Below, piece after piece: positions 21,316 to 32,612 of a stretch of DNA of 64,000 nucleotides (position 1 is its first letter; each line of letters starts with the position of its first letter). The DNA is from Zymoseptoria tritici IPO323 (lineage: Eukaryota; Ascomycota; Dothideomycetes; Mycosphaerellales; Mycosphaerellaceae). Below the pieces are notes generated by a model that saw only the letters and a program-made list of their open reading frames with translations, was not told the DNA's origin and ran no database searches. Location: assembly GCF_000219625.1 (NCBI RefSeq), contig NC_018211.1, positions 1,488,001-1,552,000 of the forward strand. Reading direction: 5' to 3'. Both the position numbers and the translations under genes were made by a program.

Positions 21316-23295
21316 CTATGGCGTGCGGCGACGAGTTTGGTCTCCTGATCGGGCGGTCAGTCCAGCTGCTTGGCGGGCGAGACGGTTGGCGCGACCGCCG
21401 CCTGTTTTGGCGGAAACTGAGGCATCTGAAGAGCCGGGTGGTTTGAGACTGGAGCGAGATGGCCCGCCGAGTGGATTACGCTGTGCCCTTCGCTCGTCGA
21501 GTCTCCTTCGCAAAGCATCTTCGAGTTCATCTTCGTCTGCACCGCCGAGGATATCGGCTCCCTCGTCTGTGAGTTGCTTAAGAGCTTTGTTGAGGAGGTC
21601 GCTTGCCATGGGATGTTGAGGACTGATGGCCAGGGCTTCATGGAATGCGGTGACAGCTTCAAAGGTTTGATCGAGTTCGAGGAGTGTGAGGCCCTTCGTG
21701 GTAAAGACGTCCGCTTCGCACATGCCGAGTCGGATGACTTCTTCGACTTCTTGAAGTGCTGCCTCGAACTGTCCGCTTCTTCGTAAGGCGTGGGAGAGGT
21801 TAAGGCGGGTGCCGGCGTAGTGGTGAGCTGGTGCGTTGTTCTCTTTTGCAATTTCGAGGGCGTAGACGAAGTGGCGCACAGCGCTTTCGTAGTTTTCTTC
21901 GTGAAAGGTGGCGACTCCTATCTCGTTGATGAGGAGTGGATCTCGGTCGCAGACGTTGTATGCTGCAGTGAGGAATTCTCGAGCAATCGTGATATTTCCG
22001 AGCACCAGCTCCTGCATGCCGAGAAACATTTGCGGGAGATGAGTGCCCTGAAAGAGTCGCGCAGCTGTGCTGTATGCTGCAATAGCTTGATCACTCTCTC
22101 CTTCCGCCGCGAATGTATGCGCAAATCCAATCCATGCGGCTCCGAAATGTGGATCCATCAAACTTGCCTTCGAAAAGTATGATCGTGCCTCTGGTATTCG
22201 GTCCTTCGCATAGTAGTATGTGCCGACTGCTAGCCAGGTGCATGGCACCTCCGGATGTGTATCTGCCAGGTCGTGCGCGAGGGCGAACAAGGCATGATGA
22301 TGGTCGAGCTGATGTAGCAGAGCCAGATGCAATGGCATGCACGCAAAGTTGTATGGATCCGTCTTCAAGATCTGGCTGGTCAGATCTAATGCATCCTGAA
22401 ACCTTGAGCACGTGAAGAGAATCTCAGCCCTGGCGAGCAGAATATCGGCGTTCTGTCCCAGCTTGTAATGTGTTGACAGTGTCTCGATGGCCATGTTGAA
22501 GTTCTCCGGATGTGTGTACTTCGACAGCCGCGTTGAATAGAGGTTGCGAACGAAATCGGCAGCTTCAGGCACATTTTCGGTCGTTCCAGAGTTGTGCGTG
22601 ATGCTCTCAAAATCGAGGCCGTTCAAGAAATCCCACTCCTCACCAGGACTCATGAGAGCGTTCTTGACCAGCTGCTCGAAAGCCTCAAAGCATTGTATGT
22701 CAATGCGTACCGCATCCTTATAGCACTCTTTCGCCCGATCGAAAGCGTTGTGTTTTGCGAAACACAGTCCTCGCAGATAACACATACCAGCCTCAAACTT
22801 CAGATTATCCGCACTCTCCCTCTCTCGCTCTTCACTTCGATCCACTCGGTCCGTCCGGTACGGAGCTCTGGACTTTCCCTGCTGCTTATCTGACAAGCCA
22901 TTGCTTAGATGTTGAAGCTTCCTTCTTTGTGGCTCAGCACTCGCAGTCAAATGCGTTGGATTCTTCTCCCCGAGTAGATGGAGTGCTTCCTCGTGTCGGT
23001 CTAGCTTGATGTAGCAGTATGAGGCGAGATAGCGAGCGGCTGGTGATCTTTCGATCAATTCCCCTCGTTTGACGTAGGCGAGTGCACGAGTGTAGTTTGC
23101 GGCGGCGAAGTGAGTGTGTGCTAGAGCATAGGCATCCTCGTCGGATTCTGATTATTCACATTAGAGAGCGTCTCGCCTTAGATTCTTGAACAACTTACCT
23201 GTCAAAGCAAGCAGCTTGTCGCCGACGAATATAGCAGCATCATATTGGTGCTTGTTCAAAGCATCCTGGCGCCAGTTGCGCAGATAGCTCTCCAT
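21316..23295 (-). CDS. CDC16: Anaphase-promoting complex subunit CDC16 (APC6)
   Basis: TPR scaffold subunit of the APC/C ubiquitin ligase that drives mitotic exit. Two exons: 23295..23199 and 23147..21316, 642 aa; the 51-nt intron has GTAAGT and TCAG ends. Tandem TPRs run through the protein. Family blocks include KLGQNADILLARAEILFTCS, TDPYNFACMPLHLALLHQL, HPEVPCTWLAVGTYYYAK and DPHFGAAWIGFAHTFAAEGE. The first exon begins MESYLRNWRQDALNKHQYDA, also as in CDC16 orthologues. The C-terminal 60 residues are basic and low-complexity (Arg/Ser/Gly). Confidence 0.95.
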
Positions 23296-23651
23296 GCTGG
23301 ATGGATGTCATAGGCGATAGGTTGCTGGAGGTATTGGTGCAATTTAATCGAGGTAAAAGACGTTCCTGCTGCGTATTAACATTGCTGGTATCGAGACGTC
23401 CATTTCAGGTCCGGTAGTAATGAGCATTCGGACTCGCCGACGTGTGATTGCAGAAGTCGCAAGAGTCGTGGTTACTTTATTTACTCCAAGGTTCGGGTTG
23501 ACGCGAGGCGCGATCACATGCGCGGGGATTTTTCTTGGCATTACTTCACTCTTTCTCACTCCTGCACCTTTGATCTCTTCCTACCTTCCTCAACTTTCCC
23601 GTCGCCGCGAGGACCAAGGAATACGTACATCTCCACCATCAAACCGCAGCC
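23296..23651. other. Divergent promoter CDC16 / YJU2
   Basis: A 356-bp gap between two divergent genes. No element stands out beyond TC-rich sequence before the YJU2 start. Confidence 0.5.
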
Positions 23652-24503
23652 ATGTCTGAAAGAAAGGTCCTCTCGAAGTACTACCCACCGGACTTCGACC
23701 CGGCCAAACTCGAGCGGAAGCGAGGCCCTAAGCAGGTCGGACCAAAAGTGCAGACAGTCCGCCTGATGGCACCTTTCAGCATGCGATGCACATCCTGCGG
23801 CGAATATGTATACAAAGGACGCAAGTTCAATGCGCGCAAGGAGACGACCGACGAGAAATACTACGCCATCACGATTTTCCGCTTCTACATTCGGTGTACG
23901 AGATGTTCGGCCGAGATCACCTTTAAGACGGACCCGAAGAACATGGACTATACGTGTGAGAAAGGTGCGAAGCGAAATTTTGAGCCATGGCGAGAAGCGA
24001 AATTGGCGGAGGAGACGGAGGAGGAGCGACTGGACAGGATCGCAAAGGAGGAAGAGGAGCGAGATGCGATGAAGGATCTGGAAAAGAAAACGCTGGATGC
24101 GAAGACGGAGATGGCCATTGCGGATGCGCTGGACGATGTGAGACACAGAAACGCCGCCCGAGAAAGGATAGGCAAGGATGGTGAAATCAGCACAGTACCC
24201 GTGGCGGACAAGCGGGATGAGGAAGCTGAACAGATCGAGAGGGAGATTGAGGAACAGGCTCGACTGGCATTTCAAAGTGCTACTGGAGACAAGGTGCGAA
24301 GACTGGGAGAACAATTAGGAGACGATTTGCTGCTGGACGAGCCAATCATCGAGACAAGTGGCGAGAGTGCTGCTCGTGTTGCTGAGGACAAGGCTGCCAT
24401 GCCGCCACCACCTGCCCCTGCTGCAGCTTTCAAGCGCCAGCCCAAGAAGAAGAAGGATTTCACCTCCGCGCTCGGAATCAAGAAGAAGCCGTCCCTAGTG
24501 TGA
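23652..24503 (+). CDS. YJU2: Pre-mRNA splicing factor YJU2/CCDC94 (CWC16)
   Basis: Spliceosome factor that joins around the first catalytic step. A single exon of 283 aa. The N terminus is the highly conserved CWC16 domain: MSERKVLSKYYPPDFDP, then MRCTSCGEYVYKGRKFNARK with a CxxC pair, then FRFYIRCTRCSAEITFKTDP with the second CxxC pair, together forming a zinc site. NMDYTCEKGAKRNFEPW follows. The C-terminal half is charged and helical and ends with a basic tail (QPKKKKDFTSALGIKKKPS). Length is normal for the family. Confidence 0.97.
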   Translation: MSERKVLSKYYPPDFDPAKLERKRGPKQVGPKVQTVRLMAPFSMRCTSCGEYVYKGRKFNARKETTDEKYYAITIFRFYIRCTRCSAEITFKTDPKNMDYTCEKGAKRNFEPWREAKLAEETEEERLDRIAKEEEERDAMKDLEKKTLDAKTEMAIADALDDVRHRNAARERIGKDGEISTVPVADKRDEEAEQIEREIEEQARLAFQSATGDKVRRLGEQLGDDLLLDEPIIETSGESAARVAEDKAAMPPPPAPAAAFKRQPKKKKDFTSALGIKKKPSLV

Positions 24504-25024
24504 GACTTACTGGACGACTGAAAGGAACTCTATCGAGCTTATCGCCGCTGGACCACTACGAAATCAAAATTAAGACTGATCGTCGTGCTGTACGTCCGGC
24601 GGTGGATACGGCATCACGATCAGGGTACTGCAGATCACTTTCGATGTCGTTCGTTGGAGTAGGTATCACTGCAGAATTTGTATGATTGACTATTACTGAA
24701 CCAATTGCAGCGGCTATAAAATTCTCCCATATTCGAGACTGTCAGTCTTGACAGGCTGTCCACGATGCCGCATCCTTCTTCGGCAGGAATCACCGCGACA
24801 GCTAACCATCAGTTTGCGCACTGCCTTACTAAGGGCAGTCTCCGACCACGCCGAATCACGAGGCTTTCGTGATCAGCTGCATCGATGTTCAAGAAAAGGT
24901 GCCGAATTGAGGTGCTGGATTGCCTCTTGCGGTGATGCGCAGGTCGCAAGCCGCAGTCGCAAAGTGACAACAAGTCGGCATAGTCTCCTCTCGGCACTTG
25001 GGACATTCCATGATTGACCAGCTC
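24504..25024. other. Intergenic, 3' of YJU2
   Basis: A gene-poor stretch starting the accessory-looking region. It has a TATA-like box (ctataaaa near 24715) without a recognisable plus-strand gene behind it. A minus-strand frame ending at 24889 with two CxxC-like pairs (MECPKCREETMPTCCHF) runs into it from the next feature in a different frame. Confidence 0.4.
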
Positions 25025-25354
25025 TCAATCCTGCGTCGGCATGGCTTTCGCATTTGCTGGTATCTGCTCCCGGCGTTGTGGTCGTCTGTGCAGCGTCGTC
25101 GATGCGTGGTTGTTCGTCTTGGTGGCCGGTGTGTCGATTGGGGTTGCCGCTGCCTTCCAAGACTCCATGGCTGATATCTTGGACAGGATTTTAGCAAAAT
25201 CCAGATTTGGGTCGTTAAGGAGGTCGATGGCTTGTTGTCTCGATGCTGCCTGCAATGCTTGCCGCCGGCCGGTTGCGAGTGTTGTCGTGTCTGCCTTCGG
25301 TCCCATTCGTGACGCAGCGGCGTTGAGGACAAGTAGGAAGAGTGTGAGACGCAT
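25025..25354 (-). CDS. Candidate small secreted protein
   Basis: 109-aa frame starting with a good signal peptide (MRLTLFLLVLNAAAS), followed by a helical, coding-like part (AIDLLNDPNLDFAKILSKIS) and a basic, Pro/Thr-rich tail without cysteines. I do not recognise it. A second frame of the same strand continues past the stop with a Cys-rich segment (ECPKCREETMPTCC) to 24889, so the gene may be longer, spliced or frameshifted. Fungal small secreted proteins are often in gene-poor stretches like this one. The plus-strand frame over the same bases is taken to be its shadow. Confidence 0.4.
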   Translation of the reverse strand: MRLTLFLLVLNAAASRMGPKADTTTLATGRRQALQAASRQQAIDLLNDPNLDFAKILSKISAMESWKAAATPIDTPATKTNNHASTTLHRRPQRREQIPANAKAMPTQD

Positions 25355-25787
25355 TGCGGCTAATGCGCTTGGAGGGCGAACGCGCGTGAGTCTGAAGTCT
25401 GCGAGTACTCAAACTCGGAGCAGAGGTAATCGACTCTCATGATTTTCCCGGCTCGATCCTTTTGAACAGCACGCTGCCAGATTTTCCGCGCTGGTACATT
25501 ATTCAATTCTGCGACGCCATTCCACATGCTTCAGCCCGCAGTACCATGGAAGCGACCTCGACTAAAGCTTGACGGCTGAACACACACACGCATTATTGAC
25601 ATCACACTGGCTACATACTGCGACTTCAGGAGCGGTCGCGCAAATGGCTGTGGGAGAAACGCCGGGCATCGCGTTGATGACACGTATGGGAATCTTCGAA
25701 AAGAGCCATACCATACGTTGTAACTCCGCTCGAAATATCAACTACCTAGCCAGTATGAAGCTCTTGCTCATATGTCGCCAACATCGA
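25355..25787. other. Intergenic in gene-poor stretch
   Basis: No supportable gene. It probably includes the promoter of the candidate secreted protein and the 3' region of the next minus-strand gene. Confidence 0.4.
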
Positions 25788-26275
25788 TCAGAGGTAGTGT
25801 GCCACCACATACGTCCGGTCGCCTTGCCTCGTCGAAGCCAATCCGACCCTCGAAATAGTCGGACATAACATCTACGGAAACTCGTCAGCTCGTTGCTGCT
25901 ACACAGAACATTGCCGCCTACATACCCTCACACGCCCACTCGGCTCGTCACAGTGACTGCCGCCTCTCTCATCGCGTACATCCAAATGCCCCTCCGTCCA
26001 GAGCCGACTCGTCTCTGTGAGAGGCTGACGTAGCCTGACTCCGGTGTAGGAGGCGATGCACTCGACTGGGTCTTCGAAGGTGAAGCGTCGACGGTCGAAA
26101 AAGTTGTCGGCTTGGATTTGTGCTGAGTGAACGAGCGGCCATGACCAGATCAGGGCTGGGAGGTCCAATTTTGAGCGTGCTGTTTGTGCGGGTCAGTGCG
26201 CGGCTACCAGGCGGTATCGTGGGTATGCGTACCTCCGTTCTGCACGAGGAACGCGTTGTGTTGATCGGAGTTCAT
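25788..26275 (-). CDS. Small hypothetical protein, three exons
   Basis: Model: 26275..26233, 26179..25926, 25871..25788, 126 aa. Intron 1 is GTACGC...ACAG (53 nt). Intron 2 is GTATGT...GTAG (54 nt) with a CTGAC branch site. The lengths add up to a multiple of three. The product starts MNSDQHNAFLVQNG and continues SKLDLPALIWSWPLVHSAQI, with a rather well-structured middle (NFFDRRRFTFEDPVECIASY). I do not recognise the family. The last exon is the least certain; another open frame there (DYFEGRIGFDEARRPDV) looks coding too and would need a different splice choice. Confidence 0.5.
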
Positions 26276-27702
26276 GGTGATTGCACGGTGTAGTGGAAGG
26301 CTTTATGTGGTCTTCGGTCTATGTTGCGTTGGTCAAGATGCTTTGGTCGGATGAACTACTGGACGACAGTATATATCGGCGGATGGGTACAGATGTATTC
26401 ACGCCGTGCGCTTCGCAGCAGGTCAGCGCCTGTGGGTAGCATGACAACTACACCAATGCCGTGATCGACTCTTGTTTGCCAGAGGCGATCGGCATCGACT
26501 GCTTTGTCTGCGCGTGCTGAGTGTTGCATCAAAATCGGTACTGTGAATGTCTACACAGCCCTGTCGACAATTTACGTCTCCCTGCTGTCGCTTGGATTGC
26601 ACCGGATGAGGGAGTCTTGAGTGGCTTGGAGTGCAGTCTGAGCGGAGGCATAGAGGTACCGTAGTTCTACATCGTACATGTCCGCTGTCCACGTCCACAG
26701 TCCGAGAATCTCGTATTTGTGGCTTTCACTCGGTCGGCCGCCGATGAATAATCGTGAGTCAAATGCCGAGTCCGCATGATCCACCATGCACCACGTTGCA
26801 TCGACTGACGGGGATAGAAAACCGGACCACCTTCCTTCGCGGTGTCCAATCTTGTGGGATCCGCATCGGAGTTCCGTTTTGGATCTGTTGTGCGATATAC
26901 GGCTCCACTTCCTGTACACCTCAACTCTGCTAATGAGGAATATCGTGCAATGCTGAAAGTCGGTGTGCTGTGGACACGGTCACATGAACTGCTTCTACGA
27001 TGGAAGCATCCCCCACCTAGGATCAAGGTCCATGGCCACGCTGTGGTCGGCGCGCCTTCCATGCTGATGATGACGACGAGAGAACTTTGAAGGTTCTGGT
27101 GAATGTGGGGAGAGAGTTTTGTCGGATGAATTGGACCCGTGAGGGCTTGGAGCCGGTAGAACTAGCCCGGGTGGGGTCGTTCATAAAATCCTCTGTCCTT
27201 TGTGCAAGATATCAACCACAGCGTACTGATCGCGTCTTCGAGTTTTGGAGCGGCATGACAAGCAGCAAGTCCAGATCATGATGAGGCAGTAAAGCATGTC
27301 TTTTACGGCCCCGCAAAGCCGCTGTCATCCTCTGCAGATTGCTAACGTGTGATGGAAGTCATTCCTGTCAAGACACGCCTCGGGCAGGCATTACCCACCC
27401 TGCCGCGGAGTTTAAGGTGAACAATCCAAACTCCGACCTTGCATAAAATCACCGCAGTTGTTTTGCTTGGACGCCGCAACGTCGGTGGATACAGCATGTC
27501 GATCCTCGGGTCTAGCTTGAAGGAATGGTCACATTTATCTATCCTCGTCTGCCCTGTCCCGTTCAAACTCTCTCCGCCCGGTCTCGCTTTCTTGTCGCTA
27601 TCACTTTCCTTCCATTCGCATGCTTGCTAGCCCACGAAATAGTCGTGGTCGCAGTGTTGCTGTTGGAGTGAATCACTCTCTTTGCTTGTGTTGCCGCAGA
27701 GG
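26276..27702. other. Gene-poor region upstream of the PDR transporter
   Basis: A 1.4-kb region holding a probable decayed sequence on the minus strand (about 26920-26420): one frame reads WCMVDHADSAFDSRLF and LWTWTADMYDVELRYLYASA before stopping at 26572. Part of it (about 26505-26665) resembles DNA at 35860-36015. The last several hundred bases before 27703 should contain the transporter promoter, with TC-rich tracts near 27560-27620. Confidence 0.45.
26505..26665. repeat. Diverged dispersed repeat, copy 1
   Basis: Similar by eye to 35860-36015 in the same orientation. Shared anchors in order are aaatcgg, cctgtcgac, ttgcaccgga and gcatagagg, with similar spacing. No terminal repeats or transposase are visible. 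Confidence 0.55.
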
Positions 27703-30700
27703 ATGGATTCTGCCAAGGAGAAAATCGAGGAGGGCCTACACCTGAATCATCCCGGTCATGAGCATGGCGGAGCTGGCACTATCGCAGGGGACATGACACA
27801 GCCCTCGAATGGCATCGCCCGAGAACAGCCCGACGGATTCGCGAAAGAGGCGGTCGAAGACACCCATACTGGATATTCAACCGCAAATGCATCATCGCGA
27901 CAATCTCTCGATACCCCTCCAGGACACGGCGTGAACGTCGGCCGTGCTGAACGCGAATTTCACGAACTGCAGCGCACGCTCAGTGGTCTCAGCCAGGCTG
28001 ACAGGCGACTCTCTCGCGTACAGAGCCAGAGGAGCCAAAAGAGCGAGAAGCAAAATGCAACGCAAGATATCGAAAAGGCCGGATCTGCGTCGCCGGCCTC
28101 CAGCGAGGATGAACCTTTCGATCTGGAAGAGACGCTGCGACACAACAAGCGCATGGAGGACGAGTCTGGCATCAAGCAGAAGCAGATCGGTGTTGTCTGG
28201 GACAAGTTGTCCGTGTCAGGTATGGGAGGCGCGAAGATCTTCCAGCCAACATTTCCGGATGCTTTCACTGGCTTCTTTGGATTCCCCATTAGAGCCGCGA
28301 TGGGACTACTTGGGTTGGGAAAGAAGGGGGAGGAGGTCAAGATCTTGAACAACTTCAGAGGCGTTGTAAAGCCAGGCGAGATGGTGCTCGTTTTGGGACG
28401 ACCAGGCTCAGGCTGCACATCATTCCTGAAGGTTATCGCAAATCAGCGTTACGGATACACTAGTGTCGATGGCGAGGTCTCGTACGGACCGTTCACATCA
28501 GAGGAATTCGACAAGCGATATCGTGGCGAGAGTGTATATCTTCAGGAGGACGATGTACACCATCCGACCCTCACCGTTGGGCAAACGCTCGGCTTCGCAC
28601 TGGAGACCAAGGTCCCTGGCAAGCGTCCGGGTGGCGTGACTGCCGCTGAGTTCAAGGAGAAGGTCGTTGATATGTTGTTACGCATGTTCAACATTGAACA
28701 CACCAAGAACACCATCGTCGGCAACCCTTTCGTTCGAGGTATTAGCGGTGGAGAGCGCAAGCGAGTGAGCATTGCGGTAAGCAGCCAATCATCGAAGCAT
28801 GCCTTCATTCTCCTGTTCAAACTATACACCGCGCCACTGAGGTGGAAATCGTGTAGTGCAGTTTGAGCAGTACCACGGAGATAGAGCATGTCTCGAACCC
28901 CTTCCTCCTTCAGCTCCCGTCTGAGAAACCTGCTGACTTCCACGCTTTTGCAGGAATTGATGATCACCGGAGGCTCAGTGTACTCCCACGACAACAGCAC
29001 TCGTGGTCTGGATGCCTCTACCGCTCTCGATTATGCAAAAAGTCTCCGGGTCCTCAGTAATATCTACAGAACATCCACTTTCGTATCGCTGTACCAGGCT
29101 TCCGAGTCAATCTACGCACAATTCGACAAGGTCCTCCTGATCCACGAAGGCCACCAGATCTACTTTGGACCCGCGAAGGAGGCCAGAGCATACTTTGAGA
29201 GTCTCGGATATCTCCCAAAGCCAAGACAGACCAGCCCCGACTACCTCACGGGTATCACCGACGATTTCGAGAGGGAATACCAAGAAGGTCGGGATTCATC
29301 CAACACTCCATCGACCCCTCAGGAACTCGTCGAGGCTTTCGAAAAGTCCAAATATGCCACGCAACTCAACTCCGAGATGGACACATGGCGGCAGCGTGTC
29401 ACAGAAGAGAAGCAGGTTTACAACGACTTCCAGACTGCCGTCCGCGAGGGCAAGCGTCGTGCTCCGGCCAAATCTGTCTACTCAATTCCCCTATACATGC
29501 AGATCTGGGCATTGATGAAGAGACAATTCATCCTGAAGTGGAACGACAAGTTCTCACTGGTTACCTCCTACATCACCAGCATCGTTATCGCGATTCTCCT
29601 CGGTACCGTGTGGCTCCAACTACCCCAGACCAGCTCCGGAGCCTTCACCAGAGGTGGTCTACTCTTCATTTCGTGTGTATTATCCCAATGTCACCGACAT
29701 GACCACTGCTAACAGATCAATAGCCTATTGTTCAATGCCTTTCAAGCCTTCGGAGAGCTCGCATCCACGATGATAGGTCGGCCCATCGTCAACAAGCACA
29801 GAGCCTACGCCTTCCATCGGCCCGGTGCGCTCTGGATTGCTCAAATCGGAGTCGACATTGCCTTTGCCAGCGTACAAATCATGGTATTCTCTATCATGGT
29901 CTACTTCATGTGTGGACTGGTCCTGGACGCCGGCGCCTTCTTCACGTTCTACCTCGTCATTGTGTCCGGCTACCTGGCAATTACCCTCTTCTTCCGCACG
30001 ATCGGAACTGTCTCCCAAGATTTCGATTACGCCATCAAGTTTGCCGCCACCATCATCACTCTGTATGTGCTTACCAGTGGATACCTGATCCAGTACATGA
30101 GTCAACAGGTGTGGCTTCGATGGATCTTCTACATCAACCCAGTCGGACTTGGCTTTGCCGCACTCATGGAGAACGAGTTCAGCCGACTCGACATCCAATG
30201 CGAAGGAGCCTCGCTCATCCCGTATGGCCCAGGCTATGGTGATATCCAGCATCAAGTCTGCACTCTGCCTGGCAGTCAAGCTGGAAATCCGACTGTGTCA
30301 GGATCTGCTTATATCGACACAGCCTTCCAATACGCCGATGGTCTCCTCTGGCGTAATTGGGGAATCATTATCGTTCTGATTACCGCTTTCTTGATCAGCA
30401 ACGTCACTCTCGGAGAATGGATCAAGTGGGGCGCTGGCGGCAAGACTGTCACGTTCTACGCCAAGGAAGACAACGAGCGGAAACAGCTCAACGACGCCCT
30501 CCGCGAGAAGAAGTCCAAGCGCACCAAGAAGGACGGCGATCAGGGCGGTTCGGAGCTGTCAGTCGAAAGCAAAGCGATTCTCACTTGGGAAGACCTCTGC
30601 TACGATGTCCCTGTTCCATCTGGTCAGCTACGCCTACTGAAGAACATTTACGGATATGTCAAACCTGGGCAACTGACCGCGCTTATGGGTGCCTCTGGAG

Positions 30701-32612
30701 CTGGCAAGACGACCCTGCTGGATGTTCTCGCTTCCAGGAAGAACATCGGTGTGATCTCCGGTAAGTGACCAAGTATGGAAGGCATAGAGCATGTCTTTAC
30801 GCCTTGCTCCCCCTGTGAATGCCGGAACCACCTACTGACTTCCTTATAGGTGATAAGCTCGTGGATGGCGCGCCACCAGGTACGGCATTTCAACGAGGTA
30901 CTAGCTACGCCGAACAGCTGGATGTTCACGAGGGCTCTGCCACTGTGCGCGAGGCTCTTAGGTTCTCGGCGGTCCTGAGGCAGCCATTCGAAGTTCCTCA
31001 GGAGGAGAAGTATGCCTACGTCGAAGAGATCATCGCGCTTCTGGAAATGGAAGACATTGCCGACGCAATCATCGGGAGTCCAGAAGCAGGTCTAGCTGTT
31101 GAACAACGGAAGCGTGTCACAATTGGAGTGGAGTTGGCAGCCAAGCCGGAGCTGCTACTCTTCCTCGACGAGCCCACGTCCGGTCTCGACAGTCAAAGTG
31201 CGTTCAACATCGTTCGCTTCCTTCGAAAGCTGGCTGCCGCCGGTCAAGCCATTCTTTGCACTATCCATCAACCCAATTCTGCGCTCTTCGAGAACTTCGA
31301 TCGGCTTCTCCTCCTCCAGCGTGGAGGTGAGACTGTCTACTTCGGCGACATTGGCAAGGACGCCAATGTATTACTGAGCTACTTCAAGAAGTACGGCGCT
31401 CACTGTCCACCAACCGCGAACCCTGCTGAGTGGATGCTCGATGCTATCGGCGCAGGACAGGCTGCTCGAATTGGCGACAAAGACTGGGGTGAGATCTGGC
31501 GCGACTCGGAGGAACTCTCCGCCATCAAGAGCGATATCGTACGCATGAAAGAAGAGCGTATCAAGGAAGTCGGCTCACAACCTCAAGTGGCGCAAAAGGA
31601 GTTCGCCACCCCACTTTGGCACCAGATCAAGACTGTCCAGGCCCGCACCCACAAGGCCTTCTGGCGCTCACCCAACTATGGATTCACACGGCTGTTCAAC
31701 CACGTCATTATCGCTCTGCTTACTGGTCTGATGTTCTTGCGACTCGGCGACTCCAGGACGTCTCTGCAGTATCGCGTGTTCATCATATTTCAAGTCACGG
31801 TCCTGCCGGCCTTGATCCTCGCACAAGTCGAGCCGAAGTACGACCTCAGTCGATTGATCTACTACCGCGAGGCAGCCTCGAAGACGTACAAGCAACTGCC
31901 GTTCGCGCTTTCCATGGTTGTCGCCGAGATTCCCTACTCGATCCTCTGCGCTGTCGCTTTCTTCCTTCCGCTCTACTATATCCCAGGATTCCAATCTCCA
32001 TCCTCGCGAGCCGGCTACAACTTCCTCATGGTCCTGGTCACCGAATTTTTCAGCGTTACGCTCGGACAGACGATTTCCGCTCTCACGCCCTCCACCTTCA
32101 TTGCTGTGCTCCTCAACCCCTTCATTATCATTGTCTTCGCGCTGCTATGCGGGGTAACCATACCTAAACCTCAAATTCCAGGTGACCACCCACAAATTCT
32201 ATGAATACCTAAGATAGCTGCTGACTTTCATACTTCAGGGTTCTGGCGTGCATGGCTCTACGAGCTGAATCCGCTCACTCGCCTCATCTCCGGTCTGGTC
32301 TCCAACGAACTCCACGACCGCGTGGTGAACTGCCAGCCCTTCGAGTTCAACACCTTCACGGCGCCAGAGGGCCAGACGTGCGGCGAGTACATGTCCGACT
32401 TCTTCGCCATGGGAGGACCGGGCTACATCGCCGACAATTCGACCTCCAACTGCCAGTACTGTGCGTACAGGATCGGAGACCAATTCTACGAGCCCTTGGG
32501 CATCTCCTTTTCAACGAGATGGCGCGACTTTGGCATTCTGACGGCCTTCATTGGGTCGAATTTGATTTTGCTGTTTATCGGAAGCAGGTACTTGAACTTT
32601 AACAGAAGATAA
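27703..32612 (+). CDS. PDR-type ABC-G multidrug transporter
   Basis: Full-size plasma-membrane drug pump of the Pdr5/CDR1 group, arranged (NBD-TMD)x2. Five exons: 27703..28776, 28954..29672, 29724..30760, 30850..32181, 32239..32612; 1511 aa. NBD1 has the degenerate PDR Walker A GRPGSGCTS (near residue 230), a canonical ISGGERKRVSIAE signature and NSTRGLDAST. NBD2 has a canonical Walker A GASGAGKTTLLD (near 920), the altered signature VEQRKRVTIGVEL and Walker B LLLFLDEPTSGLDS. These asymmetries are normal for PDR pumps. The membrane halves and a Cys-rich extracellular loop (NCQPFEFNTF...CGEYM...NCQYCAY) are complete. Intron 1 is long (177 nt). It follows a gene-poor region, and transporters of this kind are often variable between strains. 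Confidence 0.95.

Noticed and set aside
24504..27702. Gene-poor stretch as a mobile element or AT-rich RIP island
   Set aside because: No transposase, reverse transcriptase or terminal repeats are visible, and base composition is not clearly AT-rich by eye.
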